A DNA stretch of 64,000 nt from Tenacibaculum agarivorans (GTDB taxonomy: Bacteria > Bacteroidota > Bacteroidia > Flavobacteriales > Flavobacteriaceae): positions 30,657-94,656 of the forward strand of contig NZ_MSMP01000020.1 in assembly GCF_001936575.1 (NCBI RefSeq), read 5' to 3'. Shown piece after piece: positions 7,627-16,981 of the stretch. A model generated the notes under the pieces. It worked only from the letters and a program-made list of their open reading frames with translations. It did not search any database and was not told where the DNA came from. The position numbers and the translations under genes were made by a program. The first letter of the stretch is position 1; each line of letters starts with the position of its first letter.

Positions 7627-8814
7627 ATGAAACGAGTAGTTGTTGGTCTTTCAGGTGGAGTAGATAGTAGTGTTACAGCTTATTTACTTCAAAAAGAAGG
7701 CTATGATGTTATCGGTTTATTCATGAAAAACTGGCACGATGATTCTGTAACTATTTCTGACGAATGTCCTTGGTTAGAAGATAGTAATGATGCTATGATT
7801 GTTGCCGAAAAACTAGGAATTCCTTTTCAAACTGTGGATTTAAGTGAACAATACAAAGAGCGTATTGTAGATTATATGTTTGATGAATATGAAAAAGGAC
7901 GTACTCCTAATCCTGATGTTTTATGTAATAGAGAAATTAAATTTGATGTATTTATGGATATTGCATTAAGTTTAGGTGCTGATTATGTAGCTACAGGTCA
8001 TTATTGTAGAAAGGATGAAGAAGTAATTAATGGAGAAACGGTATACAAATTATTAGCAGGAAAAGATACCAATAAAGATCAATCGTACTTTTTATGTCAA
8101 TTATCACAAGAGCAATTGTCTAAAGCCTTATTTCCAATAGGAGAGTTAACTAAACCAGAAGTACGAGCAATTGCAAAAGAAGCAGATTTAATTACAGCTG
8201 AAAAGAAAGACTCACAAGGATTATGTTTTATTGGTAAAGTACGCTTACCTGATTTTTTACAGCAAAAGTTACAACCAAAAGAAGGGGTAATTGTACAAGT
8301 ACCAGATTCTTTTAACGATTATAATAAACCAGCTCCTAGTTTCGAAAATAAGGTAGCAGAATTAACCTATCGCTCTAAAAAGTATGTCTATACTTTAGAA
8401 GATGGAAAAGTAGTAGGAAAACATCAAGGAGCTCATTATTTTACAAAAGGTCAACGCAAAGGATTAGCAGTAGGAGGAACAAAAGAACCGTTATTTGTTA
8501 TTGAAACTGATGTAGATGAAAATGTAATTTACACAGGAGAAGGTAAAAGCCACAAAGGATTATATAGAAACGTGTTATTTGTATCGAATGAAGAATTACA
8601 TTGGGTGCGTGAAGATTTAGCTTTAGAAGTTGATCAAACTATGGAGGTTGAGGCAAGAATCCGTTACCGTCAGTCGTTAGAAAAAGTAACTTTATATCAA
8701 GTTGAAAATGGGATGTTTGTAGAGTTTGCAAACCCGCAATCGGCTATTCAAGAAGGACAGTTTGTAGCTTGGTATAGTAATGAAGAATTATTAGGTTCTG
8801 GGGTTATTTCTTAA
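7627..8814 (+). CDS. mnmA: tRNA-specific 2-thiouridylase
   Basis: Thiolates U34 of the glutamate, lysine and glutamine tRNAs, giving the s2 part of mnm5s2U. The 395-residue length is close to the family norm. The ATP-binding PP-loop is SGGVDSS at residues 9-15. The two catalytic cysteines are C100 (in PDVLCNREIKF) and C200 (in DSQGLCFIGK), exactly as the mechanism requires. The central and C-terminal beta-barrel domains follow, with GAHYFTKGQRKGL visible. It probably starts a transcript with the downstream membrane-protein gene (15 bp gap) and the flavin oxidoreductase (11 bp gap). Confidence 0.96.
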   Translation: MKRVVVGLSGGVDSSVTAYLLQKEGYDVIGLFMKNWHDDSVTISDECPWLEDSNDAMIVAEKLGIPFQTVDLSEQYKERIVDYMFDEYEKGRTPNPDVLCNREIKFDVFMDIALSLGADYVATGHYCRKDEEVINGETVYKLLAGKDTNKDQSYFLCQLSQEQLSKALFPIGELTKPEVRAIAKEADLITAEKKDSQGLCFIGKVRLPDFLQQKLQPKEGVIVQVPDSFNDYNKPAPSFENKVAELTYRSKKYVYTLEDGKVVGKHQGAHYFTKGQRKGLAVGGTKEPLFVIETDVDENVIYTGEGKSHKGLYRNVLFVSNEELHWVREDLALEVDQTMEVEARIRYRQSLEKVTLYQVENGMFVEFANPQSAIQEGQFVAWYSNEELLGSGVIS

Positions 8815-8829
8815 AAGATAAATAGATCG

Positions 8830-9600
8830 ATGAAACTAAGAACTAAAAAAGAGGTACTACAATTAAATGAAAAGATAAAGACCGAATTAGGAATTGATGT
8901 TAGTGAGTATAAGAATGAAGAGGTTGCTGAAAATTTTGCAGAACTCCTTGTTTTACCTAGCTATATTATTTCTTGGGTGATGCGACCTATTCTTTTTTGT
9001 TTAGTACTTTATGTTTTAGGTTTCTATTTTTTGGATTTGGTTCATATTGAATATCTCTTATATGGAGTAATAGGACTGGTTTTATTTTTGTTATCCGGAA
9101 TTGCTTTTGGCTTTTTACTATTGTTATTTAAAATGAAAAATGATATTTGGGGAATAGCTGACTATTCACTCGATATCTTAAAACTTTCTGTAGAAGATGT
9201 ATCCAACATAAATAATCAGATAGGAAAACAAAACAAAAAGGATGTATTATCTCTTTTATTTAAAGGAATAATACATATTGTTACTATTCCGTTATTTACA
9301 GAAGTAGTTTCTAATAAAGTACCTGTTCTTGGTTTTTTAACTAAAAGACCTGTTAAAAAAGTACTCACATTAGTATCTGATCGGTTAGAATTTGAAGAAG
9401 ACAATATAGATGACTTTGTAGAAGATAGTGATGAAGGTAAAAGTAAAGTACTAACTTCTTACATTAGTATAATTACCAAAGCATCAGAAGGTTTAGAAAA
9501 GTTTATCAATTTTACATTTAAAATAGCAAGATCACCTTTTGTGATTTTATCTCTTTTTTCATTTGTACTATTGTTTCTATTCCTATATTTAATCCACTAA
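8830..9600 (+). CDS. Integral membrane protein of unknown function
   Basis: A 256-residue protein I do not recognise. A charged helical N-terminus (residues 1-40) leads into a hydrophobic hairpin (about 43-105, two to three helices). A long soluble section has a further hydrophobic patch near 140-160. An acidic stretch (EFEEDNIDDFVEDSDEG) is followed by one C-terminal transmembrane helix ending in YLIH. No enzyme motif is visible. It is cotranscribed by position with mnmA and the flavin oxidoreductase, but nothing links it functionally to either. Confidence 0.65.
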   Translation: MKLRTKKEVLQLNEKIKTELGIDVSEYKNEEVAENFAELLVLPSYIISWVMRPILFCLVLYVLGFYFLDLVHIEYLLYGVIGLVLFLLSGIAFGFLLLLFKMKNDIWGIADYSLDILKLSVEDVSNINNQIGKQNKKDVLSLLFKGIIHIVTIPLFTEVVSNKVPVLGFLTKRPVKKVLTLVSDRLEFEEDNIDDFVEDSDEGKSKVLTSYISIITKASEGLEKFINFTFKIARSPFVILSLFSFVLLFLFLYLIH

Positions 9601-9611
9601 AAAAATCAATT

Positions 9612-10556
9612 TTGACAAATAAAATCAAAGAACTTTTTAATATACAATATCCAATTGTTCAAGGCGGAATGATTTGGGTTTCAGGTTGGAAATTAGCATC
9701 TGCAGTTTCTAATGCAGGAGGATTAGGGCTTATTGGAGCTGGCTCTATGTATCCAGATGTATTACGAGAACACATTCAAAAATGCAAAAAAGCAACTGAT
9801 AAGCCTTTTGGGGTGAATGTCCCTATGCTATATCCTGATATTGAACAAATCATGGATATTATTGTGGAAGAGGGTGTTAAGATAGTATTTACTTCAGCCG
9901 GAAATCCAAAGACATGGACTAGTTTCTTAAAAGAAAAAGGAATTACAGTAGTACATGTAGTAAGTTCTGTAAGGTTTGCATTGAAAGCCGAAGCTGCTGG
10001 TGTAGATGCGGTAGTTTGTGAAGGTTTTGAAGCAGGCGGACATAATGGAAGAGAAGAAACTACAACATTTACTTTAATTCCTATGGTGAAAGAGCAGGTT
10101 AAAATTCCTGTAATTGCTGCTGGTGGAATTGGAACAGGTAGAGGTATGCTGGCTGCTATGGTTTTAGGAGCAGATGGAGTACAAATTGGAAGTAGATTTG
10201 CGGCTACTTTAGAATCTTCGGCGCATGATAGTTTTAAAGAAACTATAGTAAAAGTTAAAGATGGAGATACTTATCTTACTTTAAAAGAATTAGCACCTGT
10301 ACGTTTGGTAAGAAATAAATTCTTTAATGATGTACAAGAATTATATCAGACTAACCCAACTCCAGAAGATTTAAAAATTCTATTAGGAAGAGCAAGGGCA
10401 AAAAGAGGAATGTTTGAAGGTGATTTAGAGGAAGGAGAACTTGAAATTGGTCAGGTAGCAGGATTAATACATGAAATAAAGCCAGCAAAAGAAGTTCTGG
10501 AAGAGATTGTTGAAGGGTATAATGAGTGTATTAACAATAGTTTCGTAGCCTTGTAG
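9612..10556 (+). CDS. NAD(P)H-dependent flavin oxidoreductase (nitronate monooxygenase / FabK-like)
   Basis: A 314-residue FMN-binding TIM barrel of the nitronate monooxygenase/FabK superfamily. Typical pieces are the N-terminal QGGMIWVSGWKLA, the central EGFEAGGHNGREE with the histidine usual for nitronate monooxygenases, and the phosphate-binding loops AAGGIGTGRG and GADGVQIGSRF. The true substrate (a nitronate, or an enoyl-thioester as in FabK) cannot be decided from the sequence. A dedicated FabI is encoded at about 61 kb, which argues against an essential FabK role. Translation starts at TTG, because there is no in-frame ATG near the conserved N-terminus. It is the last gene of the mnmA run. 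Confidence 0.85.
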   Translation: MTNKIKELFNIQYPIVQGGMIWVSGWKLASAVSNAGGLGLIGAGSMYPDVLREHIQKCKKATDKPFGVNVPMLYPDIEQIMDIIVEEGVKIVFTSAGNPKTWTSFLKEKGITVVHVVSSVRFALKAEAAGVDAVVCEGFEAGGHNGREETTTFTLIPMVKEQVKIPVIAAGGIGTGRGMLAAMVLGADGVQIGSRFAATLESSAHDSFKETIVKVKDGDTYLTLKELAPVRLVRNKFFNDVQELYQTNPTPEDLKILLGRARAKRGMFEGDLEEGELEIGQVAGLIHEIKPAKEVLEEIVEGYNECINNSFVAL

Positions 10557-10576
10557 CTATTTAAGACTAAAAAGAA

Positions 10577-10617
10577 TAACCCTTACGTTTAGTAGAAGTT
10601 TTAGTAAGTAAGGGTTA
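10577..10617. terminator. Inverted repeat between convergent genes, probable terminator
   Basis: A perfect 10-bp stem, TAACCCTTAC with GTAAGGGTTA, and a 21-nt loop. It lies midway between the flavin oxidoreductase and the converging alginate lyase gene. There is no strong T run, so termination efficiency is uncertain. Confidence 0.5.
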
Positions 10618-10655
10618 ATTCCATAGATTAAAACAAAATTTAAAGGTATATCTAT

Positions 10656-13109
10656 TTAATGTTTTAGTACTTTATGTAGTACGCTGAAGTTGTTGTTTGA
10701 TAATTTTAGTATGTATAATCCACGAGATAATTTAGACATATCTACAGTTGAAAACTCATTACTCGTTAATAGAATCTTTCCATCAAATCCAAAAAGCTCA
10801 ACTTTAGTAAATAGATTATTTTTGGTCGTGATGTTTAATATATTTTCTACAGGATTTGGATAAATTGAAATATCTTTATCTAATATAAATTCTTCATTTG
10901 AAAGTGTTGAATTACTTCTACCATAAATTTCCAATTCATTAAAGCTATTAAAATTATCATCATCCATATCACCGAAACGTCCACGAGCTATCAGTCTAAC
11001 AAATCTTCCCGTTGTTGGAGGTGTTAAGGTATATTCTTCAAAGGTTAAAGCAGTGATAATTGCTATTGGAGCAATAACTTCTGTAAAATCAACACCGTTT
11101 GTTGAGATTTCTATTGAAAAGAAGTTATCACGAGCTTTTTTAGCTGCCAATCTAAATGAAGTGATTTCTTTGATTTCTCCTAGATCTAAAGTAACAGATT
11201 CAGTTCCCTGTGAAGCCCAAGTAGAATTGATGTCGCCATCATTTATGTTACTAGCCGGATTATTTTTAGTAGCAGTTACTTCTTCTTCTGTAAAGGCACT
11301 TACTGTAGTTGTTAATAATTGAGGTGCATTAGGATCTATTGCTGCATCTTGAGTAACAATGACATTTTTAATAATAGAGCCAGCTGTGAATGTAATTGTT
11401 CCTATTCTTTCTATAAAAGTTGGGTTTGCTGTTACTGTGACTTCTATGGTAGCATTGTTACTACCTGAATTTACGTTTGTCGTTATCCAATCTTTGTCAT
11501 TAGTCACTGTCCAATCTTGATTGGATGTAATAGTAATGGTACTCAAACTTGAGGTAGCGGGTAATTTTTCAATTGATGATACCACCAATATGGGTACAAT
11601 ATCATTAACACAAATGGTTAAAAGTTGTCCTGCGGCATCTAAAAAACAAACACCAACAGTTTTACTAACATCATTATCAGTAATTGGTTTATAAATAGCT
11701 GTACCAGTGCCTCCAGATACTTCAAAAGCTCCAGCATCTCTTGAAGTCGTAAGCCTAGCTAAGCCTTCAATATCTTGTGTTACTTCAGTTATAAATTGAT
11801 TGGTTCCAGTAACAGAATTAGCGACAGGTCCAGTAGAACTAGGTTTAAAAATTTCGTTACTTGCAGAAAATTGAGCATCAGCTATTGTAATTCCCGAATC
11901 TGTAATTCCTATTGCTGAACCACCAAAAATATTCCCATCATAAGTCATACCATCACCAATTTGTGAAATGCTACCTGATATAATATCTCCTAATTCACTA
12001 TAAATTACATTATGGGCAATACTACCTGTAGGTTTTCTATTTCCCTTACTATTGTTGAAGTAAATAGGATCAACAGCATTATAAATAGTATTATAAGCTA
12101 TAATTAAATTATCAGCGTATTGGTATCCATTACTTGTCCCCCCACTAGCTGCATTTCCACCCATTAAGGTAATACCATTATTAAAAGATCCGCTATTGTT
12201 TATGTTTTGAATGTAGTTGTTTATTACAATATGGTTACTGTCACTGATTCTAATACCTCCAGATTTAGCTTTGTTTTCTCCTAAAAAGAAATTACCTTCA
12301 ACATGTGCATTAGCTCCATGTCTTAAGACTAGAGAGCCTCTACATCTTCTAAAGGTATTTCTCATAAATTTATTGTTAGCACTTTTGTTGGTTATGATCT
12401 CATTTTCCCCATCGGCTTCCACAAAATAATTATTTTCTACCAAAACATTAGCATTAGTAGTTTGTGATTCACTAGCACCTATTCTAATAGCTTCAGAATC
12501 TCCACTATTTGTTGTCAAATCATCTTTTGGAGTAATATTATAAAAGTGGTTATTTATAATAGCATGATTTACAGGATTAGTGATAGGAACATTAAATTCT
12601 AATTCTACTAAAATTCCAGCACCAGCTGTTTTTTTATTTAGAAAAGAGCAATTTTCAACAGTATTATTAGTTCCATACAATACAATCCATCTGTGTTTAT
12701 TAAAGTTTTCATCTCCAGGAGCTAATGATAAATCATCAAAAGCACAGTTACGTATTTTACTATGATTTGCATAAGAAGATCCTTTTCTGAATTGAAAGTA
12801 ATTGCTTTTTCCAATTCCTTTAAATGTAAAACCATCTATGATTACATAATCACTTGAAATTTCTACTCCAGATTCTCCATTAAAAATAACTCCACCAGGT
12901 GTTTCAGCAATAAGTGTTATAGGGTTGGAAACTGTACCATTTCCGTTAGTAAATTGAATGTTTTGATCAGAATATGTACCATTTTTCCATATTACTACAT
13001 CACCAGGATTCAATGATAAAGCATTAAATTCAGATGCAGAACTTATCGTTATCTGTGAATTTATAAATATAGATGTGAATAAGAATAGGAAGTAAGTTAT
13101 TTTTTTCAT
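10656..13109 (-). CDS. T9SS-exported PL6 alginate lyase with BACON and F5/8C domains
   Basis: A secreted lyase of 817 residues that would cleave alginate by beta-elimination. Domain order: signal peptide (1-19); right-handed parallel beta-helix of family PL6 (about 20-460); BACON-like domain (about 504-590, with NQDWTVTNDKDW); F5/8 type C, CBM32-like, carbohydrate-binding domain (about 597-730); and a T9SS type A sorting domain beginning ISIYPNP near 746 and ending in VLKH. In the helix, K242 (TNKSANN) and R263 (LVLRHG) are 21 residues apart, matching the catalytic Lys/Arg pair known in PL6 lyases. The ATG at 13109 opens the signal peptide; a longer in-frame TTG start at 13139 would bury it. 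There are no SusC/SusD neighbours. Confidence 0.88.
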   Translation of the reverse strand: MKKITYFLFLFTSIFINSQITISSASEFNALSLNPGDVVIWKNGTYSDQNIQFTNGNGTVSNPITLIAETPGGVIFNGESGVEISSDYVIIDGFTFKGIGKSNYFQFRKGSSYANHSKIRNCAFDDLSLAPGDENFNKHRWIVLYGTNNTVENCSFLNKKTAGAGILVELEFNVPITNPVNHAIINNHFYNITPKDDLTTNSGDSEAIRIGASESQTTNANVLVENNYFVEADGENEIITNKSANNKFMRNTFRRCRGSLVLRHGANAHVEGNFFLGENKAKSGGIRISDSNHIVINNYIQNINNSGSFNNGITLMGGNAASGGTSNGYQYADNLIIAYNTIYNAVDPIYFNNSKGNRKPTGSIAHNVIYSELGDIISGSISQIGDGMTYDGNIFGGSAIGITDSGITIADAQFSASNEIFKPSSTGPVANSVTGTNQFITEVTQDIEGLARLTTSRDAGAFEVSGGTGTAIYKPITDNDVSKTVGVCFLDAAGQLLTICVNDIVPILVVSSIEKLPATSSLSTITITSNQDWTVTNDKDWITTNVNSGSNNATIEVTVTANPTFIERIGTITFTAGSIIKNVIVTQDAAIDPNAPQLLTTTVSAFTEEEVTATKNNPASNINDGDINSTWASQGTESVTLDLGEIKEITSFRLAAKKARDNFFSIEISTNGVDFTEVIAPIAIITALTFEEYTLTPPTTGRFVRLIARGRFGDMDDDNFNSFNELEIYGRSNSTLSNEEFILDKDISIYPNPVENILNITTKNNLFTKVELFGFDGKILLTSNEFSTVDMSKLSRGLYILKLSNNNFSVLHKVLKH

Positions 13110-13137
13110 TCTATTTTGGTGATTTAATTGGTTCTCC

Positions 13138-13155
13138 AAATTGGTTAACCAGTTT
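13138..13155. promoter_or_regulatory. Near-perfect palindrome before the alginate lyase gene
   Basis: An 18-bp palindrome with one mismatched pair around the perfect core TGGTTAACCA (13142-13151), flanked by AAA and TTT. It sits 30 bp upstream of the lyase ATG. The form suits a LacI- or GntR-type dimer and could make expression respond to alginate. No such regulator gene is in the window. Confidence 0.4.
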
Positions 13156-13335
13156 AAATATAGTAATTAAATCAATTAAAACAACTTTTAATTTTTATTT
13201 CTTGGTATTCTTTTATTTAGAAAAGCAAAAAATAATAAGTAACGTCTTCTTATTTTTAGTTAGAAGTTACTATTTGTTTTTCAGTTGTTTATAGGTATTT
13301 TTAAAGTAATATTTAAACACCTAAAATAACCTTTT

Positions 13336-14151
13336 ATGAAAGAATCAAATTATTCTAAAAAAACTTGGCTTGCCTTGTTATTGAGTGTATTATTAATAGC
13401 AAGTTGTTCAACAGAAAAGAAATTAACACCAGAAGCTGTTTTAATTGGTTTAGAACAAGAATCTAAGGAAGAGTTTTCTGGAAAAATGATAGTTGATGGA
13501 ACTAAAATAGAGTATTCAGTGGTTGAAAATTCAACCTTAAATTTTACCGTTAGTATTAGTGTTAATGAACAAGAAATTAAAGCTGTAGTAGATTATAAAA
13601 AATCTACAATAGATATAGATGCTTCTGATATTCAGTTTTCTGATATGGAAAAAGTGGATCTGCTAATGTCTACAGCTACTATTGCAGAATATATTTTAGA
13701 AGAGAAAAATGCAGAAATAGACATTCATGAGTATGCTTTAATTAAGTTAATGGAATATGTTTCTCAAGCTCCTTCAAAACATGTTTTTCATAGTAGAAAA
13801 GTAATTTCTGATTTGGATGTAAAGCTGAAAAGTAGAAATGAAGGTGTTACATGTATTAGAAGAAATTCATATGTAAGAGCTCAGTATGATGATAAAAATG
13901 GGAGAAATTATTCTGACAATATAAGGGTAGGTAGTAAAGCTAGACAAAATTATGATTGTATGGGAAGATGTGGTTCTGATTGTGGCAGATGGTGGATACC
14001 AAGTGCTTGGACTAAAGATTGTTTAGATCATGATCAATGTAGTAATGTATTTTCAGCTTCTGGAGGTGCTTCAGATGCGAATTGTGGAGATGAATTTAAT
14101 GAAGCTGCAGATGATTATGTTTTTGGAGTGCTGAGAGGGTGTAGAGGATAA
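13336..14151 (+). CDS. Lipoprotein with phospholipase-A2-like C-terminal domain
   Basis: A 271-residue predicted lipoprotein. Its signal ends in the lipobox I-A-S-C24. Residues 25-165 form a polar region with no family I recognise. The C-terminal 100 residues are cysteine-rich: C in GVTCIRR, then DCMGRCGSDCGRWW, and the motif CLDHDQC with the His-Asp dyad at H232-D233, then further cysteines in DANCGDE and RGCRG. C-x-x-H-D-x-C is the active-site hallmark of secreted phospholipase A2 enzymes, where the loop before it binds Ca2+ and the Cys residues make disulfides. It would hydrolyse the sn-2 bond of phospholipids at the cell surface. This is homology by motif only, so substrate and activity are open. 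It is divergent from the alginate lyase gene. Confidence 0.6.
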   Translation: MKESNYSKKTWLALLLSVLLIASCSTEKKLTPEAVLIGLEQESKEEFSGKMIVDGTKIEYSVVENSTLNFTVSISVNEQEIKAVVDYKKSTIDIDASDIQFSDMEKVDLLMSTATIAEYILEEKNAEIDIHEYALIKLMEYVSQAPSKHVFHSRKVISDLDVKLKSRNEGVTCIRRNSYVRAQYDDKNGRNYSDNIRVGSKARQNYDCMGRCGSDCGRWWIPSAWTKDCLDHDQCSNVFSASGGASDANCGDEFNEAADDYVFGVLRGCRG

Positions 14152-14160
14152 AAAAAGATA

Positions 14161-14191
14161 AAAAAGCTTAGCATTTAATGCTAAGCTTTTT
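14161..14191. terminator. Bidirectional intrinsic terminator
   Basis: A 14-bp perfect stem, AAAAAGCTTAGCAT with its complement at 14178-14191, and a 3-nt loop. It lies between the convergent PLA2-like lipoprotein gene and ribB, with A and T tracts on both sides. Confidence 0.9.
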
Positions 14192-14217
14192 GTTTATATC
14201 GTATGAGGTTTCTATTT

Positions 14218-15360
14218 CTAGAAGTTTACGTAGTCAACAATTTCTAATCCGTAACCAATCATTCCTACTCTTTTTTCTTGTTTAGTATTCGATACTAATC
14301 GAAGTTTATGAATGTTCAAGTCGTGTAACATTTGTGCACCAATTCCAAAATCTTTATTATCTAAAGTAACTCTTGGTGCTTTTAGTTCTCCTTTAGCCTG
14401 ATTTTCTTTTAACCCTCTTAATCTGTTTAATAAATTCAAGGATTGACTTTGTTGATTAATGAATAAAATAGCTCCTCTACCATCATCATTAATCACTTTA
14501 AACATACGATCTAATTTGTGATCAGCATCATTGGTTAAAGTTCCTAAAATATCATTATTAACTAATGTAGAGTTTACCCTAGTTAAAATAGGTTCATTTT
14601 TTGTCCAAGTTCCTCTAGTTAGAGCAATATGAATTTGATTATTAGTGGTTTGGTGGTAAGCTCGTAATCTAAAGTCTCCAAAACGAGTTTGAATCGTAAA
14701 ATCTTCTTTTTTAACGATTAAAGAATCATGTTCCATTCTATAAGCAACAAGATCTTCTATAGATACGATTTTAAGATCGAATTTTTTAGCTACTTCCATT
14801 AATTGTGGAAGGCGGGCCATAGTTCCATCTTCATTCATTATTTCCACAATTACTCCTGCTGGTTGTAATCCGGCTAGTCTAGCAAAATCAATAGCAGCTT
14901 CAGTGTGCCCTGTTCTACGCAGTACACCACCTTCTTTTGCTTTTAAAGGAAAAATATGACCTGGTCTAGCTAAATCAAAGGGTTTGGTTTCCTCATTAAT
15001 TAATGCATGAATAGTTTTTGCTCTATCAGATGCGGAAATTCCAGTGGTAACTCCATTTCCTCTTAAATCTACAGAAACAGTAAAGGCAGTTTCCATAGGA
15101 TCAGTATTATTATTTACCATCATGCCTAATTCTAACTCTTTACATCTTTTCTCGGTAAGAGGGGTACATATTAATCCTCTACCGTGAGTAGCCATAAAGT
15201 TTACAATTTCTGGGGAAATTTTTTCAGCAGCTGCTACAAAATCACCTTCATTTTCTCTGTCTTCATCATCTACTACAATAATGACTTTTCCTTGTTTAAT
15301 ATCTTCTATTGCTTCTGCAATTGAATTTAACTGTATTTTTTGATTAGTCTCAGTTGTCAT
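14218..15360 (-). CDS. ribB: 3,4-dihydroxy-2-butanone-4-phosphate synthase with degenerate GTP cyclohydrolase II domain
   Basis: Makes the four-carbon precursor of riboflavin from ribulose 5-phosphate. The N-terminal half (about 1-210) keeps the DHBP synthase motifs: DDEDRENEGD, HGRGLICTPL, DRAKTI and RPGHIFPL ... RRTGHTEA. The C-terminal half (about 215-380) aligns with GTP cyclohydrolase II but has lost its chemistry. The HSECLTGD and RCDCG zinc ligands are replaced by NSTLVNND and TNDAD, and the EGRxIGL loop by SQSLNLL. It should therefore act only as RibB, and a working ribA must lie elsewhere. The gene begins 5 bp after the LptF/LptG-family gene, in the same direction. Confidence 0.93.
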   Translation of the reverse strand: MTTETNQKIQLNSIAEAIEDIKQGKVIIVVDDEDRENEGDFVAAAEKISPEIVNFMATHGRGLICTPLTEKRCKELELGMMVNNNTDPMETAFTVSVDLRGNGVTTGISASDRAKTIHALINEETKPFDLARPGHIFPLKAKEGGVLRRTGHTEAAIDFARLAGLQPAGVIVEIMNEDGTMARLPQLMEVAKKFDLKIVSIEDLVAYRMEHDSLIVKKEDFTIQTRFGDFRLRAYHQTTNNQIHIALTRGTWTKNEPILTRVNSTLVNNDILGTLTNDADHKLDRMFKVINDDGRGAILFINQQSQSLNLLNRLRGLKENQAKGELKAPRVTLDNKDFGIGAQMLHDLNIHKLRLVSNTKQEKRVGMIGYGLEIVDYVNF

Positions 15361-15365
15361 GTGGT

Positions 15366-16838
15366 TTAGTTTATCTTCTTGCTAGGAAGTAATTTTTTTA
15401 ATGTATTAGTTATTTTAACAAATAAGCTTTTAATATCAAATAATCCTTTATCTTGAGTGGCCCTTGTTGTTAATACTATCGCTAAAGGAAGCATTATAGA
15501 TATGGCTAACCATGATCCTGCTACAGCCGATATTGTACTTTCTTCAGCCATATTTCGTCCAAAAGTATTAGAGAAAAAATAAGAGACATAAATAGCAATA
15601 GCCAATATCATTGGTAATCCCATTCCACCTTTTCTAATTATTGAACCTAATGGAGCACCTATAAAGAATAGAAGTAAACAGGATAAAGAAAATGCAAATC
15701 GATTGTAAAATTCAATATCATAAAGGTTCATTACTTTTCTTCTATGTTTAAAAGAACCTTTATTTGCACTAAAATTATTAATACTTCTATCAATTTTTGA
15801 AATAGCCGAGTTGATAACACTTCTTTTTTGGTCTAAGTTAAAATTCTCAAGAATTGTATCTTTTAAATTTTCATGAATAAGAGAATCAGGATATTGATAT
15901 AATTGATCGGCATTTATATTTAGGTATAAACTCCTAGATCTGGTTTTTACATAATCGTCATAATTTACTTTTAACACCGGTAAAGTATCTTTCAATTGTT
16001 TAGAACTTAGCATGTTAAAATTACTCTTATGTTTAATGTCATCTAGTTCATTATCACTAAAAGAAGAAATATCAATATTAATGGTATATTCTTTAAAATC
16101 AGCATAGGAAGCCTTCATTCTAAAACGATCCTTATATGAAGTATTATTGCTTACATGATGTTCAAAGAAATGTCCATTATTTAATTTTAAGGTCATGTAT
16201 CTACTACCTTCTTCAGAAATTAACTCACCATCTTTAGCAGAAATAATTTTGTTATTTCCTTTTTTAGCAGACAAATCATAAATCAATACATTTTTAAGTA
16301 ATGTATTTTCAGGTCCATATTTTTCATCAAATTTAATCTGATAGTTTGGAATTTCAGTATTAAAACTCCCTGGAATAAGAGCTAGAGCAGGTTGCTTTTT
16401 TCTAATATTTATCTTTAAGTTGATTTGCTTCATTATAGCATAGGGATACACATAATCTAAAAAAAGGAAATTTATACAACTCATCAAGATGGCAAATACC
16501 ACTAGGGGTCTAACCATTCTTTGTAAAGAAACACCTGCGGATTTTGCAGCAGCAAATTCGTATTTTTCAGATAAACTTCCTAAAGTCATTATAGACGATA
16601 GAAGTATTCCAATAGGTAAAGCTTGAGGTGATACAATTAATGTAGTATACCATAGAAACTTTAGAATAATACCTACACTAATTCCTTTTCCAGCTAAATC
16701 GTCAAAAGCTAACCAAAGCGCCTGCATTACTAATACAAATAGTATAATAAAAAATGTAGCTAAAAAGGGAATAAGAAAGCTCTTAAGTATGTATTTATCT
16801 AAACGTTTCACTAATGCAAAGGTAGTAAGCTTAAGCAT
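15366..16838 (-). CDS. LptF/LptG family LPS-export permease
   Basis: An inner-membrane permease of the YjgP/YjgQ family. With LptB it would extract lipopolysaccharide from the inner membrane and feed it to the periplasmic bridge. It has 490 residues. Three N-terminal transmembrane helices (about 17-40, 60-90 and 105-130) precede a large periplasmic beta domain (about 135-375), then three C-terminal helices near 380-465. The conserved entry motif LDKYILKSFLIPF is present. Translation may start at the listed ATG or at an in-frame GTG at 16811, directly before KRLDKY. It lies directly upstream of ribB, which is usual in flavobacteria; lolA and ftsK lie behind it beyond a gap with a terminator. 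Confidence 0.88.
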   Translation of the reverse strand: MLKLTTFALVKRLDKYILKSFLIPFLATFFIILFVLVMQALWLAFDDLAGKGISVGIILKFLWYTTLIVSPQALPIGILLSSIMTLGSLSEKYEFAAAKSAGVSLQRMVRPLVVFAILMSCINFLFLDYVYPYAIMKQINLKINIRKKQPALALIPGSFNTEIPNYQIKFDEKYGPENTLLKNVLIYDLSAKKGNNKIISAKDGELISEEGSRYMTLKLNNGHFFEHHVSNNTSYKDRFRMKASYADFKEYTINIDISSFSDNELDDIKHKSNFNMLSSKQLKDTLPVLKVNYDDYVKTRSRSLYLNINADQLYQYPDSLIHENLKDTILENFNLDQKRSVINSAISKIDRSINNFSANKGSFKHRRKVMNLYDIEFYNRFAFSLSCLLLFFIGAPLGSIIRKGGMGLPMILAIAIYVSYFFSNTFGRNMAEESTISAVAGSWLAISIMLPLAIVLTTRATQDKGLFDIKSLFVKITNTLKKLLPSKKIN

Positions 16839-16981
16839 AATAAACAGAAAAAGTTTTGTTAATTGAAAAATTAATGAAGCTGTGCTATATCTAAGATCTT
16901 AAAAAGCTATAAATACTGTTAATTTTAAATATATTTCATTAACATTTTTAATGTTGTTTAAAGAAAAAATTTTTTAAAATA

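Noticed and set aside
13110..13139. N-terminal extension of the alginate lyase from a TTG codon
   Set aside because: It would place ten polar residues before a perfect signal peptide and overlaps the upstream palindrome region.
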